A stretch of DNA of 64,000 nt from JAWXCF01 sp034440515. Its GTDB lineage: Bacteria; Bacteroidota; Bacteroidia; CAILMK01. The position numbers and the translations under genes are program-made. Position 1 is the stretch's first letter. Each line of letters begins with the position of its first letter. Below the pieces are notes generated by a model. That model ran no database searches. It was not told where the DNA came from and saw only the letters and a list, made by a program, of their open reading frames with translations. The stretch is taken from positions 7,743 to 71,742 of the forward strand of contig JAWXCF010000074.1 of NCBI GenBank assembly GCA_034440515.1. Direction: 5' to 3'. Below, in pieces: positions 37,560 to 46,453 of the stretch.

Positions 37560-38801
37560 TTATTTCGCGAAAAGCAATTTTACATAAAAAAGTGGATTCT
37601 TCATCTTTGCCCTTAAATCCATATCAGTAAACATATTAGTAAATACATACTGCAACTCTTTGCTGCCGTGTATTTTACCTACTACTATGTTGAATAGTTT
37701 GGGCAGTTTTGTAAGTCTTTGTATTCTATAACTTAACATTAATTCTTTCTTGAATTTATGTTTTATCTCTTTGTCATACTTTAACAAATTTATAGCAGAT
37801 GTATCTTTTTCATCTAAAGCTCTTTTAGCGTGACGTGCAGCAACCATTCCACTTACTATTGCATTGCCAATTCCCTCACCTGTAAATGGGTCAATTAGGT
37901 TAGCTGCATCACCAGTTAATAGGAACTTATCACCAGACATAGGTTGAAGTTTAGACCCAAGTGGCAAACCACATCCCTCTATTCTACCTTCTAGTATTGC
38001 ATTTTTAAATCTCCAAGCTATTTGAGGATTGTTAGCTATTACCTCTTGTAAAGATTTGCGCATATTTACTTTACGCTTCTTTATATCGGCACTTAACATT
38101 CCCATACCCACATTAGCTGTTCCGTTTGTCAATGGGAATATCCAAAAATAACCAGGCAATAGTTCTGGTAAAAATATCAATTCTAAGAAATTCTGCTTGT
38201 GGAGACCTTCTACACCAGAGTAATATGCTCGAATTCCTCCACAGAAGTGATTGTCGTCGTGTTTATTATTAGATAGATATTTGCTTACGACGCTTTGGTT
38301 ACCGTCTGCACCTATTATCAAGTCACAGGTTATGTTAATTGTTTCTGATTGATTGCTTAATTCACATCTTACAACATTTGTCGTATATTCAATCTTCTTT
38401 GCTGTAAACCCTTGTATTTTAGTTGATAATGCTGAGTTAGATAAGTCCCACAAAAAAGTATCAAAGTCTAATCGCTTAGACAAAAAACCTACAGGTAAAT
38501 CGGCTTTAGGTGGTGGAAATGGTATATCTACTCCCTTACCATTTGGGGCAACAAATTGAATTCCATAAGTATCTAAACTTTGGGTTCTATCTTCTGAAAA
38601 CTTAAGGAGTGCGTCTTTATGTAACTTTGCAATTACATCTAGCCCCTTACCACTTACAGCATCACCACATACCTTATCTCTTGGGAAGACACCCTTTTCT
38701 ACAATAGCGTGGGCTATGCCAAAATTGGTCAAGTACATAGAGGTAGTAGCCCCAGCTGGCCCCCCACCAACTATTACTATTGGGTAATGTTTGTTATTCA
38801 T
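37560..38801 (-). CDS. FAD-dependent oxidoreductase, geranylgeranyl reductase family
   Basis: 413 residues. It has a dinucleotide fold VIVGGGPAGATTSMYL at the start, FPRDKVCGDAVSGKGL typical of the GGR family, LIIGADGNQSVVS, and the second FAD motif LLTGDAANLIDPFTGEGIGNA. Family members reduce prenyl chains or act on lipids, and in Bacteroidota the substrate is unproven. It overlaps the upstream membrane-protein gene by 8 bases and is 4 bases from DUF6029. Confidence 0.85.
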   Translation of the reverse strand: MNNKHYPIVIVGGGPAGATTSMYLTNFGIAHAIVEKGVFPRDKVCGDAVSGKGLDVIAKLHKDALLKFSEDRTQSLDTYGIQFVAPNGKGVDIPFPPPKADLPVGFLSKRLDFDTFLWDLSNSALSTKIQGFTAKKIEYTTNVVRCELSNQSETINITCDLIIGADGNQSVVSKYLSNNKHDDNHFCGGIRAYYSGVEGLHKQNFLELIFLPELLPGYFWIFPLTNGTANVGMGMLSADIKKRKVNMRKSLQEVIANNPQIAWRFKNAILEGRIEGCGLPLGSKLQPMSGDKFLLTGDAANLIDPFTGEGIGNAIVSGMVAARHAKRALDEKDTSAINLLKYDKEIKHKFKKELMLSYRIQRLTKLPKLFNIVVGKIHGSKELQYVFTNMFTDMDLRAKMKNPLFYVKLLFAK

Positions 38802-40176
38802 TTATAGCCGTGCATACTTTAGGATTAAAATAGTAAGAATTCAAATCCTTAAAAGATATGGATTCTGATGACCGCAAAATAAACGGTTTTTCCTTTAGCA
38901 AAGTTTCGCAAGATTGGTAATCTACATCTGAAACTATATTTGGAGTGAATTTTTTTTCGTTGGTGCTACTTATTAATGCCAACTCCATAGACATAGACCA
39001 TTCAGTAAGGTCGTTATCTTTCTGCAATTTAGTTTGCTTTATTATCAAATTTGGGCAAGCATTTTTAGTTGCTTTGTTTATATAACTTAAATATAAACTG
39101 TACCTAGGTATAAATGTATTCTCTGCAATAGAATTTAACTGGTAACATTTTCCTATCACCAATATTAATGCTAATAAAACCAAAGATTTATTTCCTTGTA
39201 TAGATTTATTTGCCTCTATAAAAGAAATCAACACGATAGGTATAAGCATACAATGAAGACGCTCATAAATAGGCTTTAGCCCCTCAGGTTGGTGAGTTAT
39301 ATATATGATTGAAGTAAAAAAAATAAACGCACAAATTAAAAGTGCAGCATTTTTAACTTTTCCCTTAAATATTAATATTCCAATTGATAAAATAAAAATT
39401 AAAACCAAGTCATAATACGCTGAAAATAAATACTGTACACTAGACACATAGAACTGTAAGCTAGATATTTTTGCTAATAAACTGGAATTACCATTTCCAA
39501 CCTGAAAATTCAATTTAGCTAATTCATAATCAGAAATGAAGAAGTATTTAATTATTAACCAAATAATTGTGGCTAAAGCAAATATTATGATATAGCGATT
39601 TCCTTTAAATCCTATTCTCCTGTAGAGGAATAAAAAAATTAGTACAGTAACCAATGTTGGATAGGCAAATAAAACTGTAGATATACTATAGAAAAGCAAA
39701 AAATAGTCTATCAGTTTTGCTTTTCCGAATTGAATTAAAATGGCGTCAACTAATATAATAAGAGGTATTGCATACCATACCTCATACATCGGCGAAAACC
39801 ATATCATCGTAATACCCAATATGGTACTAAAAGCAATAGCAAGTATGTGAATAACAGAGTGATATCTAACCCAACAAATAGTTAAAACTAAAGTCCACCA
39901 AAATAAATAATTAAGTGAATGTAATACGATGAGATGCTTCATTGGAAGGTGTAATTGACTACCTAACCACGGTAATAATTGACTAAATGCCAATATGTAA
40001 CGCTGATGCTCAACCTGTAGCTGTTGATAGTTTACAACCTTAAACAGATAGTAGCTACTATCTAAATAGATTCTTTGATTGGCATATATATATGCCAATA
40101 TAATCTGCAAAAGAAATATGAAAGAAACTGTAGCTGGTAAGAAGTAGTAAGATTTGCTATTATAACCTAACTCCAT
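38794..40176 (-). CDS. Polytopic membrane protein of unknown function
   Basis: 460 residues with about ten predicted membrane helices and a soluble C-terminal part of about 80 residues. The first loop contains RIYLDSSYYLF with acidic and aromatic residues, reminiscent of GT-C glycosyltransferases where the first outer loop holds the catalytic acid, but the resemblance is too weak for a call. It is first in the run through the GGR-type flavoprotein and the Omp28 genes, so it may serve envelope lipid or glycan synthesis. Confidence 0.65.
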   Translation of the reverse strand: MELGYNSKSYYFLPATVSFIFLLQIILAYIYANQRIYLDSSYYLFKVVNYQQLQVEHQRYILAFSQLLPWLGSQLHLPMKHLIVLHSLNYLFWWTLVLTICWVRYHSVIHILAIAFSTILGITMIWFSPMYEVWYAIPLIILVDAILIQFGKAKLIDYFLLFYSISTVLFAYPTLVTVLIFLFLYRRIGFKGNRYIIIFALATIIWLIIKYFFISDYELAKLNFQVGNGNSSLLAKISSLQFYVSSVQYLFSAYYDLVLIFILSIGILIFKGKVKNAALLICAFIFFTSIIYITHQPEGLKPIYERLHCMLIPIVLISFIEANKSIQGNKSLVLLALILVIGKCYQLNSIAENTFIPRYSLYLSYINKATKNACPNLIIKQTKLQKDNDLTEWSMSMELALISSTNEKKFTPNIVSDVDYQSCETLLKEKPFILRSSESISFKDLNSYYFNPKVCTAINE

Positions 40177-40220
40177 TCTTAATAATTTAATATTTAGCTT
40201 ATTGAGTTAAGTTAAAGATG

Positions 40221-40291
40221 AGGTCCGGAGCGGATTCGAACCGCTGTACGAGGTTTTGCAGACCGCTGCCTAGCCACTCGGCCACCGGACC
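40221..40291 (-). tRNA. tRNA-Cys (GCA)
   Basis: On the minus strand the acceptor GGTCCGG pairs with CCGGACC, the discriminator is U, the D stem is GCC/GGC, the anticodon loop is CTGCAAA (anticodon GCA), and the T arm is AGCGG-TTCGAAT-CCGCT. CCA is not encoded. The anticodon stem GCGGT/ACCTC has a C-U mismatch at pair 28-42 where a G would be expected. Confidence 0.93.
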
Positions 40292-40310
40292 ATTTATATC
40301 ATCAAGGGTG

Positions 40311-40318
40311 CAAATGTA
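40311..40318 (-). promoter_or_regulatory. -7 promoter element of tRNA-Cys
   Basis: TACATTTG on the minus strand, 19 bases upstream of the tRNA 5' end. Confidence 0.5.
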
Positions 40319-40324
40319 CTATGT

Positions 40325-40693
40325 TTAAATCATTTTTTGTAAATTATTAGTCATTTTCACACACGATTGCCTGTTTGCTCCAGTCATATATGGGCTATTT
40401 TTACATATCTCAATTTCTACTGCAGTCAATATTTCAAAACTTGAACATAAATCTTCATAGATTCTTTTTATCATATACTCTAAAGTTTCATATTCAAATT
40501 CATTTACTTGCTTTATGATATCTTTTACTTTAGAATAATCTATAGTTTGAATTACAATATCTTCAATCTCTTCAACTTCTTGGTTGATTGATATTTTAAC
40601 TGAAACAGACAATTCTATCCCTATTTTTCTTTCAATCTTATTTAAGCCTACTTTAGACCATACTTTGTGGTCGGTTAGCGATATGATTAACAT
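40325..40693 (-). CDS. folB: Dihydroneopterin aldolase-like protein (FolB)
   Basis: 122 residues. FolB-type site residues are all visible: Glu in LNKIERKIGIEL, Tyr in TIDYSKV, Glu in YETLEYMIKRI and Lys in IEICKNSP. FolB cleaves dihydroneopterin in folate synthesis. The sequence is otherwise diverged from E. coli FolB, so an epimerase-only or related T-fold role cannot be excluded. It has its own promoter, which overlaps that of the next gene head to head. Confidence 0.8.
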   Translation of the reverse strand: MLIISLTDHKVWSKVGLNKIERKIGIELSVSVKISINQEVEEIEDIVIQTIDYSKVKDIIKQVNEFEYETLEYMIKRIYEDLCSSFEILTAVEIEICKNSPYMTGANRQSCVKMTNNLQKMI

Positions 40694-40722
40694 TTATTAT
40701 AGGACGCTAAGGGGTTATGTGT

Positions 40723-40730
40723 TAATTTTG
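40723..40730 (+). promoter_or_regulatory. -7 promoter element of the acyl-CoA dehydrogenase gene
   Basis: TAATTTTG, predicting a leader of about 15 bases to the ATG at 40752. Its start point falls in the opposing folB -7 element. Confidence 0.5.
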
Positions 40731-40736
40731 AAAGTA

Positions 40737-40744
40737 CAAAGCTA
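40737..40744 (-). promoter_or_regulatory. -7 promoter element of folB
   Basis: TAGCTTTG on the minus strand. Six bases separate it from the plus-strand element TAATTTTG, and the two point at each other. Confidence 0.5.
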
Positions 40745-40751
40745 TTAAGTT

Positions 40752-41990
40752 ATGCAGAATTCAACAATAAGTAATGAGGTGGATACAGTAAACCAAAACC
40801 AACATAAATCTAATTTTACAGATAGATATGAGCATCACGACTACTACGACGTAGATGACTTGTTAAGTGAAGAGCAAATATTAATAAGAAATACTGTTCA
40901 GGCTTGGGTGAAAAAGAGTCTTACACCAATAGTTGAAGATTATGCGCAAAGAAGTGAATTCCCTATACATTTGGTAAAGGAAATGGGTGATTTGGGTGTA
41001 TTTGGTGCAACTGTTCCAGTTGAATACGGTGGACAAGGACTAGATTACATTTCTTATGGCATTATGATGCAAGAAATAGAACGTGGCGATTCTGGTCTTC
41101 GTTCAGCAGCCTCAGTTCAAGGCTCATTGGTTATGTATCCCATCTATGCATTTGGAAGTGAAGAGCAGAAAAGAAAATTCTTACCAAAACTTGGTAGTGG
41201 TGAATGGCTTGGTTGCTTTGGATTAACTGAGGCTAATCACGGTTCAGATCCGAGTAGTATGCAAACCAATATTAAAGATATGGGTGACCACTTCCTACTG
41301 AATGGTAGTAAAATGTGGATAAGCAATAGTCCGTACGCTCAGGTAGCTGTAGTTTGGGCTAAAGACGAGCAAGGAATAATAAGAGGGGTAATAGTAGAAA
41401 AAGGAATGGAAGGTTTCTCGGCCCCAGAAATTCACGGAAAATGGTCACTTCGCGCAAGCTCTACGGGCGAATTAGTTTTTGAAGACGTGAAAATTCCTAA
41501 AGAAAATATTTTACCTGGTGTACAAGGTCTAAAAGGACCACTTAGCTGCCTAAACAATGCTAGATATGGAATATCTTGGGGTGTAATTGGTGTTGCACTT
41601 GACTGTTACGATACTGCTTTAAGATATGCTAAGGAAAGAGAGCAATTTGATAAACCAATAGCTTCGTTTCAATTGCAACAAAAGAAATTGGCCGAAATGA
41701 TTACTGAAATTACTAAGGCGCAGCTTTTAGCTTGGAGATTAGGTACATTGAAAAATGAAAACAGAGCAACTCCTGCCCAAATATCTATGTGTAAGCGCAA
41801 TAACGTAGAAATGGCTAAGAATATAGCGAGCGATGCTAGACAGATATTGGGGGGAATGGGTATTACCGGTGACTACAGCATTATGAGACACATTATGAAT
41901 ATTGAATCTGTTTTAACCTATGAAGGTACGCACGATATTCATCTGCTAATAACAGGAATGGACATAACAGGAATCAACGCTTTTAAATAG
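40752..41990 (+). CDS. gcdH: Acyl-CoA dehydrogenase, glutaryl-CoA dehydrogenase-like
   Basis: 412 residues. The catalytic Glu391 is in TYEGTHDIH, and GLRSAASVQGSLVM carries Arg117 at the position of the substrate-carboxylate Arg of glutaryl-CoA dehydrogenase. FAD and substrate motifs are CFGLTEANHGSDP and KMWISNSPYA. GCDH oxidises and decarboxylates glutaryl-CoA from lysine and tryptophan breakdown and passes electrons to ETF, which is encoded at 14.3-16 kb. It is first of a close plus-strand run. Confidence 0.87.
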   Translation: MQNSTISNEVDTVNQNQHKSNFTDRYEHHDYYDVDDLLSEEQILIRNTVQAWVKKSLTPIVEDYAQRSEFPIHLVKEMGDLGVFGATVPVEYGGQGLDYISYGIMMQEIERGDSGLRSAASVQGSLVMYPIYAFGSEEQKRKFLPKLGSGEWLGCFGLTEANHGSDPSSMQTNIKDMGDHFLLNGSKMWISNSPYAQVAVVWAKDEQGIIRGVIVEKGMEGFSAPEIHGKWSLRASSTGELVFEDVKIPKENILPGVQGLKGPLSCLNNARYGISWGVIGVALDCYDTALRYAKEREQFDKPIASFQLQQKKLAEMITEITKAQLLAWRLGTLKNENRATPAQISMCKRNNVEMAKNIASDARQILGGMGITGDYSIMRHIMNIESVLTYEGTHDIHLLITGMDITGINAFK

Positions 41991-41993
41991 GTA

Positions 41994-43085
41994 ATGAGAT
42001 TACTTAGGTTACTCATATATATTCTTGTATTTGTTAGCAGTTTAACAGGATTTGCTGCTAAACAGACCAGTTTTGTACTTTATGTTAACAGTTCATTTCA
42101 AGATGACAGTCTAGGACATAACGTAGTCAAAGACTTGACTAATAATTCAATAAACTGGGTAAATTCAAGTAAAATAAAGTTATATAATTCTCCCGAAAAA
42201 AAGTTTATAATTAAATCTATAATCGGCAATGAAGCAGAATTGAATGTTTCTACTTTGTATAAATGTAACGCTGTAATGCTCGTTGAAGATTGGCAGGCAA
42301 AGAAAAAGTATAATTCGACTAAATTAAAAGGAATTATCTTTATTAAGTCTGATGCCATTAATCCAAATAATGATGAGCTGTTGGGTTATATAGATTGCAA
42401 CCAAACTGTGCTACAGCTATTATCTGAAACTAGACCTTATGAAAATCTATCTGGGAACTATAATTTTAGCCTACTTGGAGTTTTGAACCTTCATAGATTT
42501 AATTATGATATAGTCACGAAAGATAATTTTGCATTAAAAACTGAAAAAGACAGGGAGAAAGTAAAAAAGAGATATTATTCTGATTTCAACTATGATACTG
42601 TAATCAACACTAAGTTAGTTAGGTATGTCATAAAAACTGGGGTTAATACTGGTTCTGAATTTAGTAGAGATATAATTTTCAGGCTACAAGATTTTTTCAT
42701 TAGCAATCCTCAAGAGTTTTATAACATAGGTGGAGATAAAATTATGGAAGTATCTAATTACCCTTCAATTTTAATTTCAGGACTAGTAGTTACTGAAGTA
42801 TGGCAATGCATTGATGGTAATCCAATAGGTTATATTATTAGGGTAAATATTGAGCAAGCAGGGTTGGAATTAAATACTATCAGTACTAACCAGTTTACCG
42901 AATGGGGTGTATTCTTCTATGATGGAAAAACGATAGAGCAAGTCATAGCTGAAAAAAAGTTTAGATGGGAGCTTAAACAAGTTAATAGTCAGGCGCTTAA
43001 TATTTACATTAGGGAAAGAGTTAAAGACCATTTAAACAATTGCAATTGGAAAGCGCTAATAAATACAACTTATACTATAAATTAA
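41994..43085 (+). CDS. Secreted protein of unknown function
   Basis: 363 residues with a signal peptide (hydrophobic LLIYILVFVSSLTGF, cleavage near AAK). I do not recognise a family. It has no Cys-based active site or repeat. Composition is Asn- and Ile-rich, with mixed alpha/beta segments such as KFIIKSIIGNEAELN and EWGVFFYDGKTIEQV. It starts 3 bases after the dehydrogenase gene and ends 4 bases before the mutase gene, so it is in the same transcript. Function unknown; likely periplasmic. Confidence 0.7.
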   Translation: MRLLRLLIYILVFVSSLTGFAAKQTSFVLYVNSSFQDDSLGHNVVKDLTNNSINWVNSSKIKLYNSPEKKFIIKSIIGNEAELNVSTLYKCNAVMLVEDWQAKKKYNSTKLKGIIFIKSDAINPNNDELLGYIDCNQTVLQLLSETRPYENLSGNYNFSLLGVLNLHRFNYDIVTKDNFALKTEKDREKVKKRYYSDFNYDTVINTKLVRYVIKTGVNTGSEFSRDIIFRLQDFFISNPQEFYNIGGDKIMEVSNYPSILISGLVVTEVWQCIDGNPIGYIIRVNIEQAGLELNTISTNQFTEWGVFFYDGKTIEQVIAEKKFRWELKQVNSQALNIYIRERVKDHLNNCNWKALINTTYTIN

Positions 43086-43089
43086 TAGA

Positions 43090-44490
43090 ATGTCTAAAAT
43101 CAAATTTGGAACAGACGGATGGCGTGCAATTATAGCAGAAGACTTTACAGTAGAAAACTTAAAGCGAGTAAGTAAAGGCACAGCCGATTGGATGAAAGAG
43201 AAATACCCTAATCAAGCTGTAGTCATTGGTTATGATTGTAGATTTAATGGAAAGTATTTCGCTGATGTTGTAGCAAGTGTATTTGCTCACGAAGGCATCA
43301 AAGCTATAGTTAGTTTAAGCTTTGTATCTACCCCTGTGGTGTCATTAGTTACTAAAAGATTAGAAGCTGGTTGTGGCATCATCATTACAGCATCTCATAA
43401 TCCACCTGAGTATAGCGGCTTTAAAATAAAAGGCAATTACGGTGGACCTGCATTACCCCATATGATAGATGAGGTAGAGGCATTGGTTCCAGATGTATAT
43501 GATGCTAATATTGCCAGTTTAGGTGACCACATAGAAGCTAAAAGCATTGAATATGTTGATATGGAAAGTATTTATGTGCTTCACGCAGAGGAAAATTTTG
43601 ATTTAAATGCGATTAAAAATAGTCACATCAGAATAGGATATGACGCTATGTATGGTGCTGGACAAAATGTGGTAAAAAGACTTTTGCCTAATGCTTTTAT
43701 GATGCATTCTGAATTTAATCCTTCATTTAGAGGGACTGCACCTGAGCCAATAATGAAGAACCTTCAAGCTCTAAGCAACCATATTGTTGAAAATAAAAAT
43801 ATCGATTTTGCATTTGCTACAGATGGTGATGCTGATAGAATTGGTGTATTAAATAGAAAAGGGGAATTTATAGACTCTCACCACATCATTCTAATGCTAG
43901 TAAAGTATTTAAAGGAGATAAAAGGATTAAGTGGTAAAGTAGTTAATAGCTTTAGTTGTACTTCTAAAATTACAGACCTATGCAATCAACTAAAAATTGA
44001 GCAAACTGTTACCAAAATTGGCTTCAAATACATCTGTGGCCATATGATAGACGAAGATGTACTATTAGGTGGAGAGGAAAGCGGAGGGATAGCCGTAACT
44101 AATCACATACCAGAGCGTGATGGAGTATGGATTGCGTTAACTCTGCTAGAGTATATGGCGAAGACCAATAAGAAATTAGAAGAATTAATTCAAGAAGTTT
44201 ATGACGCTGTGGGACAATTTGCTATGGAGAGATATGATCTTCACGTAGAGGAAAACCTTAAACAAAGAATTATTCAACAAGCAAAAACCACCGGTTTTGA
44301 GAAATTTGGAAAATATAAAGTGAATTCAAGCGACGACACAGACGGTTTTAAATATCATTTAGACAATGGCAGGTGGGTAATGCTACGTGCTAGCGGTACT
44401 GAACCCGTGTTGAGGGTGTATTCAGAGGCAGAAAATAGTGAAATTGCTTTTGACATTTTGAATGAGGCTAAAGAAGCTCTACTTAACTAA
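43090..44490 (+). CDS. Phosphoglucomutase/phosphomannomutase family protein
   Basis: 466 residues of the alpha-D-phosphohexomutase family. The phosphoserine is S102 in ITASHNPPEYSGFKIKG, the metal loop is TDGDADRIGVLN, the sugar loop GGEESGGIAV and the phosphate loop RASGTEPVLRVY. The substrate (glucose, mannose or glucosamine phosphate) cannot be fixed, though the sugar loop GEESGG fits glucose/mannose forms. Its stop abuts the ATG of the DUF2279 gene. Confidence 0.9.
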   Translation: MSKIKFGTDGWRAIIAEDFTVENLKRVSKGTADWMKEKYPNQAVVIGYDCRFNGKYFADVVASVFAHEGIKAIVSLSFVSTPVVSLVTKRLEAGCGIIITASHNPPEYSGFKIKGNYGGPALPHMIDEVEALVPDVYDANIASLGDHIEAKSIEYVDMESIYVLHAEENFDLNAIKNSHIRIGYDAMYGAGQNVVKRLLPNAFMMHSEFNPSFRGTAPEPIMKNLQALSNHIVENKNIDFAFATDGDADRIGVLNRKGEFIDSHHIILMLVKYLKEIKGLSGKVVNSFSCTSKITDLCNQLKIEQTVTKIGFKYICGHMIDEDVLLGGEESGGIAVTNHIPERDGVWIALTLLEYMAKTNKKLEELIQEVYDAVGQFAMERYDLHVEENLKQRIIQQAKTTGFEKFGKYKVNSSDDTDGFKYHLDNGRWVMLRASGTEPVLRVYSEAENSEIAFDILNEAKEALLN

Positions 44491-45405
44491 ATGAAAATGA
44501 CTGTTAGGCTATTCATTATACTGCTAATGTGTTGCTTGACTATTAATAAAGCTACAGCTCAACTGGCTGAAGACAGTACTACCCTAAATAGAAAAAGACT
44601 AAACCTAGTAGTGGCTACTAGTGCACTAACATACACTGCTAGTATGGTTGGCTTATATCAAATTTGGTATAAGGGTACTGTTACAGATAGATTTAGATTT
44701 TTCAATGATGATGATGAGTGGCTGCAGATGGACAAAATTGGTCACTCTTTTACCAGTTATTATGAGGGGTATGCTGGGTATAAAATGTTAAAATGGACAG
44801 GTTTAAATGACCGTAAATGTATTATATACGGTGGGCTTTATGGAATGTATTTACAAACTACCCTAGAGATTTTTGATGGTTTTAATGATAATTGGGGCTT
44901 CAGTTGGGGCGATATAGGCACAAATGCTTTAGGTACGGGCTTATTTATAGGCCAACAACTAGCATTCGATAAGCAAATAGTAAAACCAAAATTTAGCTAT
45001 CACAGCACCTATTATGCAAAGTTAAATCCTAATTTACTAGGTGACAATGCCTTAGTTTCTTCTCTTAAAGATTATAACGGACAAACTTATTGGATTAGTT
45101 ACAGTCCAACAGATATAATTGGTACAAAAACATATTGGCCAGAATGGCTAGATATTAGCCTAGGTACTGGTGCAAATGGTTTACTAAGGGGTAGTCCTAG
45201 TGACCAATATAGTGACCCTAACTTTAATAGTTACCCCAGGTACAGGCAATATTATTTTAGTTTAGATATAGATACCAGAAAACTAAAAATTAAGAATAAA
45301 ACGTTGAGGTCAATATTATATGCTGTTTCTTTCATAAAAGTACCTGCTCCTACTATAGAATATAATCGAGGTATTGGCTTCAAATTTTATTATTTGTATT
45401 TTTGA
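44491..45405 (+). CDS. DUF2279 family exported protein
   Basis: 304 residues with a signal peptide (cleavage near ATAQ). The conserved core WLQMDKIGHSFTSYYEGYAGYKMLKW and EIFDGFNDNWGFSWGDIGTNALG is the DUF2279 (YfiM-like) pattern, with several Trp-Gly pairs. The C-terminal half looks like short strands ending GFKFYYLYF. It probably sits in the outer envelope; function unknown. It starts directly after the mutase gene. Confidence 0.78.
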   Translation: MKMTVRLFIILLMCCLTINKATAQLAEDSTTLNRKRLNLVVATSALTYTASMVGLYQIWYKGTVTDRFRFFNDDDEWLQMDKIGHSFTSYYEGYAGYKMLKWTGLNDRKCIIYGGLYGMYLQTTLEIFDGFNDNWGFSWGDIGTNALGTGLFIGQQLAFDKQIVKPKFSYHSTYYAKLNPNLLGDNALVSSLKDYNGQTYWISYSPTDIIGTKTYWPEWLDISLGTGANGLLRGSPSDQYSDPNFNSYPRYRQYYFSLDIDTRKLKIKNKTLRSILYAVSFIKVPAPTIEYNRGIGFKFYYLYF

Positions 45406-45408
45406 GGC

Positions 45409-45612
45409 GTGAAAGGTATTCTTAATTATAAGATTGCATTTGGATTAGCATTTATAGTAATTGCTAGTTTATCATTTAGCAGCTGCACTCAAAAAAGGTG
45501 CCCTGCGAATGGAGGTGGATTTGTAGATGCGCCGAGAAAAGTAAATAAATTCAGCCACAGAAAGCCGAAATCTGGCCTGTGGGACAAAAGTATGAGTAAA
45601 AAAAGACACTAA
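45409..45612 (+). CDS. Small basic lipoprotein with C-x4-C-P motif
   Basis: 67 residues from a GTG. The signal ends SLSFSSC; the mature form is 43 residues starting CTQKRCPANGGG and ending in a Lys/Arg/His-rich tail (LWDKSMSKKRH). It follows DUF2279 by 3 bases and overlaps convergent smpB by 4. The CxxxxCP start is shared with the small lipoprotein at 49125. Function unknown. Confidence 0.72.
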   Translation: MKGILNYKIAFGLAFIVIASLSFSSCTQKRCPANGGGFVDAPRKVNKFSHRKPKSGLWDKSMSKKRH

Positions 45613-46055
45613 TCTGAATGTCGCCTATCTAGGTCACGCTTAGAGTCTTTCTCTTTTATACTATCTCGTTTATCAAATAGTTTTTTACCCTTTGCTATTC
45701 CTATTTCTACTTTAGCGAATCCTCTATCATTTATGAATAATTTAAGTGGTATTATGGTCAGACCTTTTTCTTTTACTTTAGCGCCTATTTTCTTTATTTC
45801 CTTTTTATGAAGCAGGAGTGTTCTTTGGCGTTTAGGTTCGTGGTTGAAATAACTTCCAAATTCATATTCATTTATATGCATATTTCTAAGTACAATTTCA
45901 GTCCCCTGAAATGCACAAAATGCATCACTCATTTGTATTTTCCCCAATCTGATAGATTTTATTTCTGTACCTGTCAGTACTATACCTGCTGTATAGGTAT
46001 CTAATATCTCAAATTCAAAATATGCTTTTTTATTTACTACGTTAGTGTTTGCCAC
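45609..46055 (-). CDS. smpB: SsrA-binding protein SmpB
   Basis: 148 residues from a GTG. Motifs are VNKKAYFEFEILDTYTAGIVLTG (start), GTEIKSIRLGKIQMSDAF, LRNMHINEYEFG and RTLLLHKKEIKKI, ending with a basic tail (KRDLDRRHSD). It carries tmRNA to stalled ribosomes. tmRNA itself is not in the window. It follows the hotdog thioesterase gene by 14 bases. Confidence 0.94.
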   Translation of the reverse strand: MANTNVVNKKAYFEFEILDTYTAGIVLTGTEIKSIRLGKIQMSDAFCAFQGTEIVLRNMHINEYEFGSYFNHEPKRQRTLLLHKKEIKKIGAKVKEKGLTIIPLKLFINDRGFAKVEIGIAKGKKLFDKRDSIKEKDSKRDLDRRHSD

Positions 46056-46069
46056 TATATGCCCCTCCC

Positions 46070-46453
46070 CTATTTGTATGAATCAAATAAATTTTTAATC
46101 TTTTCTTTTTTTAAAATTTTCTGTCCTGTTTTGCCCGTTGCAATAATTCTATTTTTCACTGCAGCAATAATGTTACACTCTACTGATTTTCCATCTAGCT
46201 TTGTTAATTCTGCTGTAATGCAAACTTCATCATCAATAAAAGCAGGCGAATGGTGGGTAATGTTCACAAAGCTGCCTATACCTTCTTCATCTTCTGCCTT
46301 AAGTTCTAATACAAATAGCCTTCCTGTCCATTCTGCATCACGAGTTAAAGCGTATGTAGAGTAAACTTCGTGAACTATTTTTCCATTAAACGCGGCAAAA
46401 TCAGCTTTTGTTACTACTATTTTATATTTCCTTGTATCACCGATGCTAATCAT
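46070..46453 (-). CDS. Hotdog-fold thioesterase, FlK-like
   Basis: 127 residues. The pattern ALTRDAEWTGRLFVLELKAEDEEG then GSFVNITHHSPAFIDDEV and KSVECNIIAAVKNRIIATGKTG resembles fluoroacetyl-CoA-thioesterase-like (FlK) hotdog proteins; the HHSP segment corresponds to the family's His-containing strand. The natural substrate is unknown. It starts inside the last 8 bases of mntH, so it is translationally coupled to it. Confidence 0.7.
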   Translation of the reverse strand: MISIGDTRKYKIVVTKADFAAFNGKIVHEVYSTYALTRDAEWTGRLFVLELKAEDEEGIGSFVNITHHSPAFIDDEVCITAELTKLDGKSVECNIIAAVKNRIIATGKTGQKILKKEKIKNLFDSYK

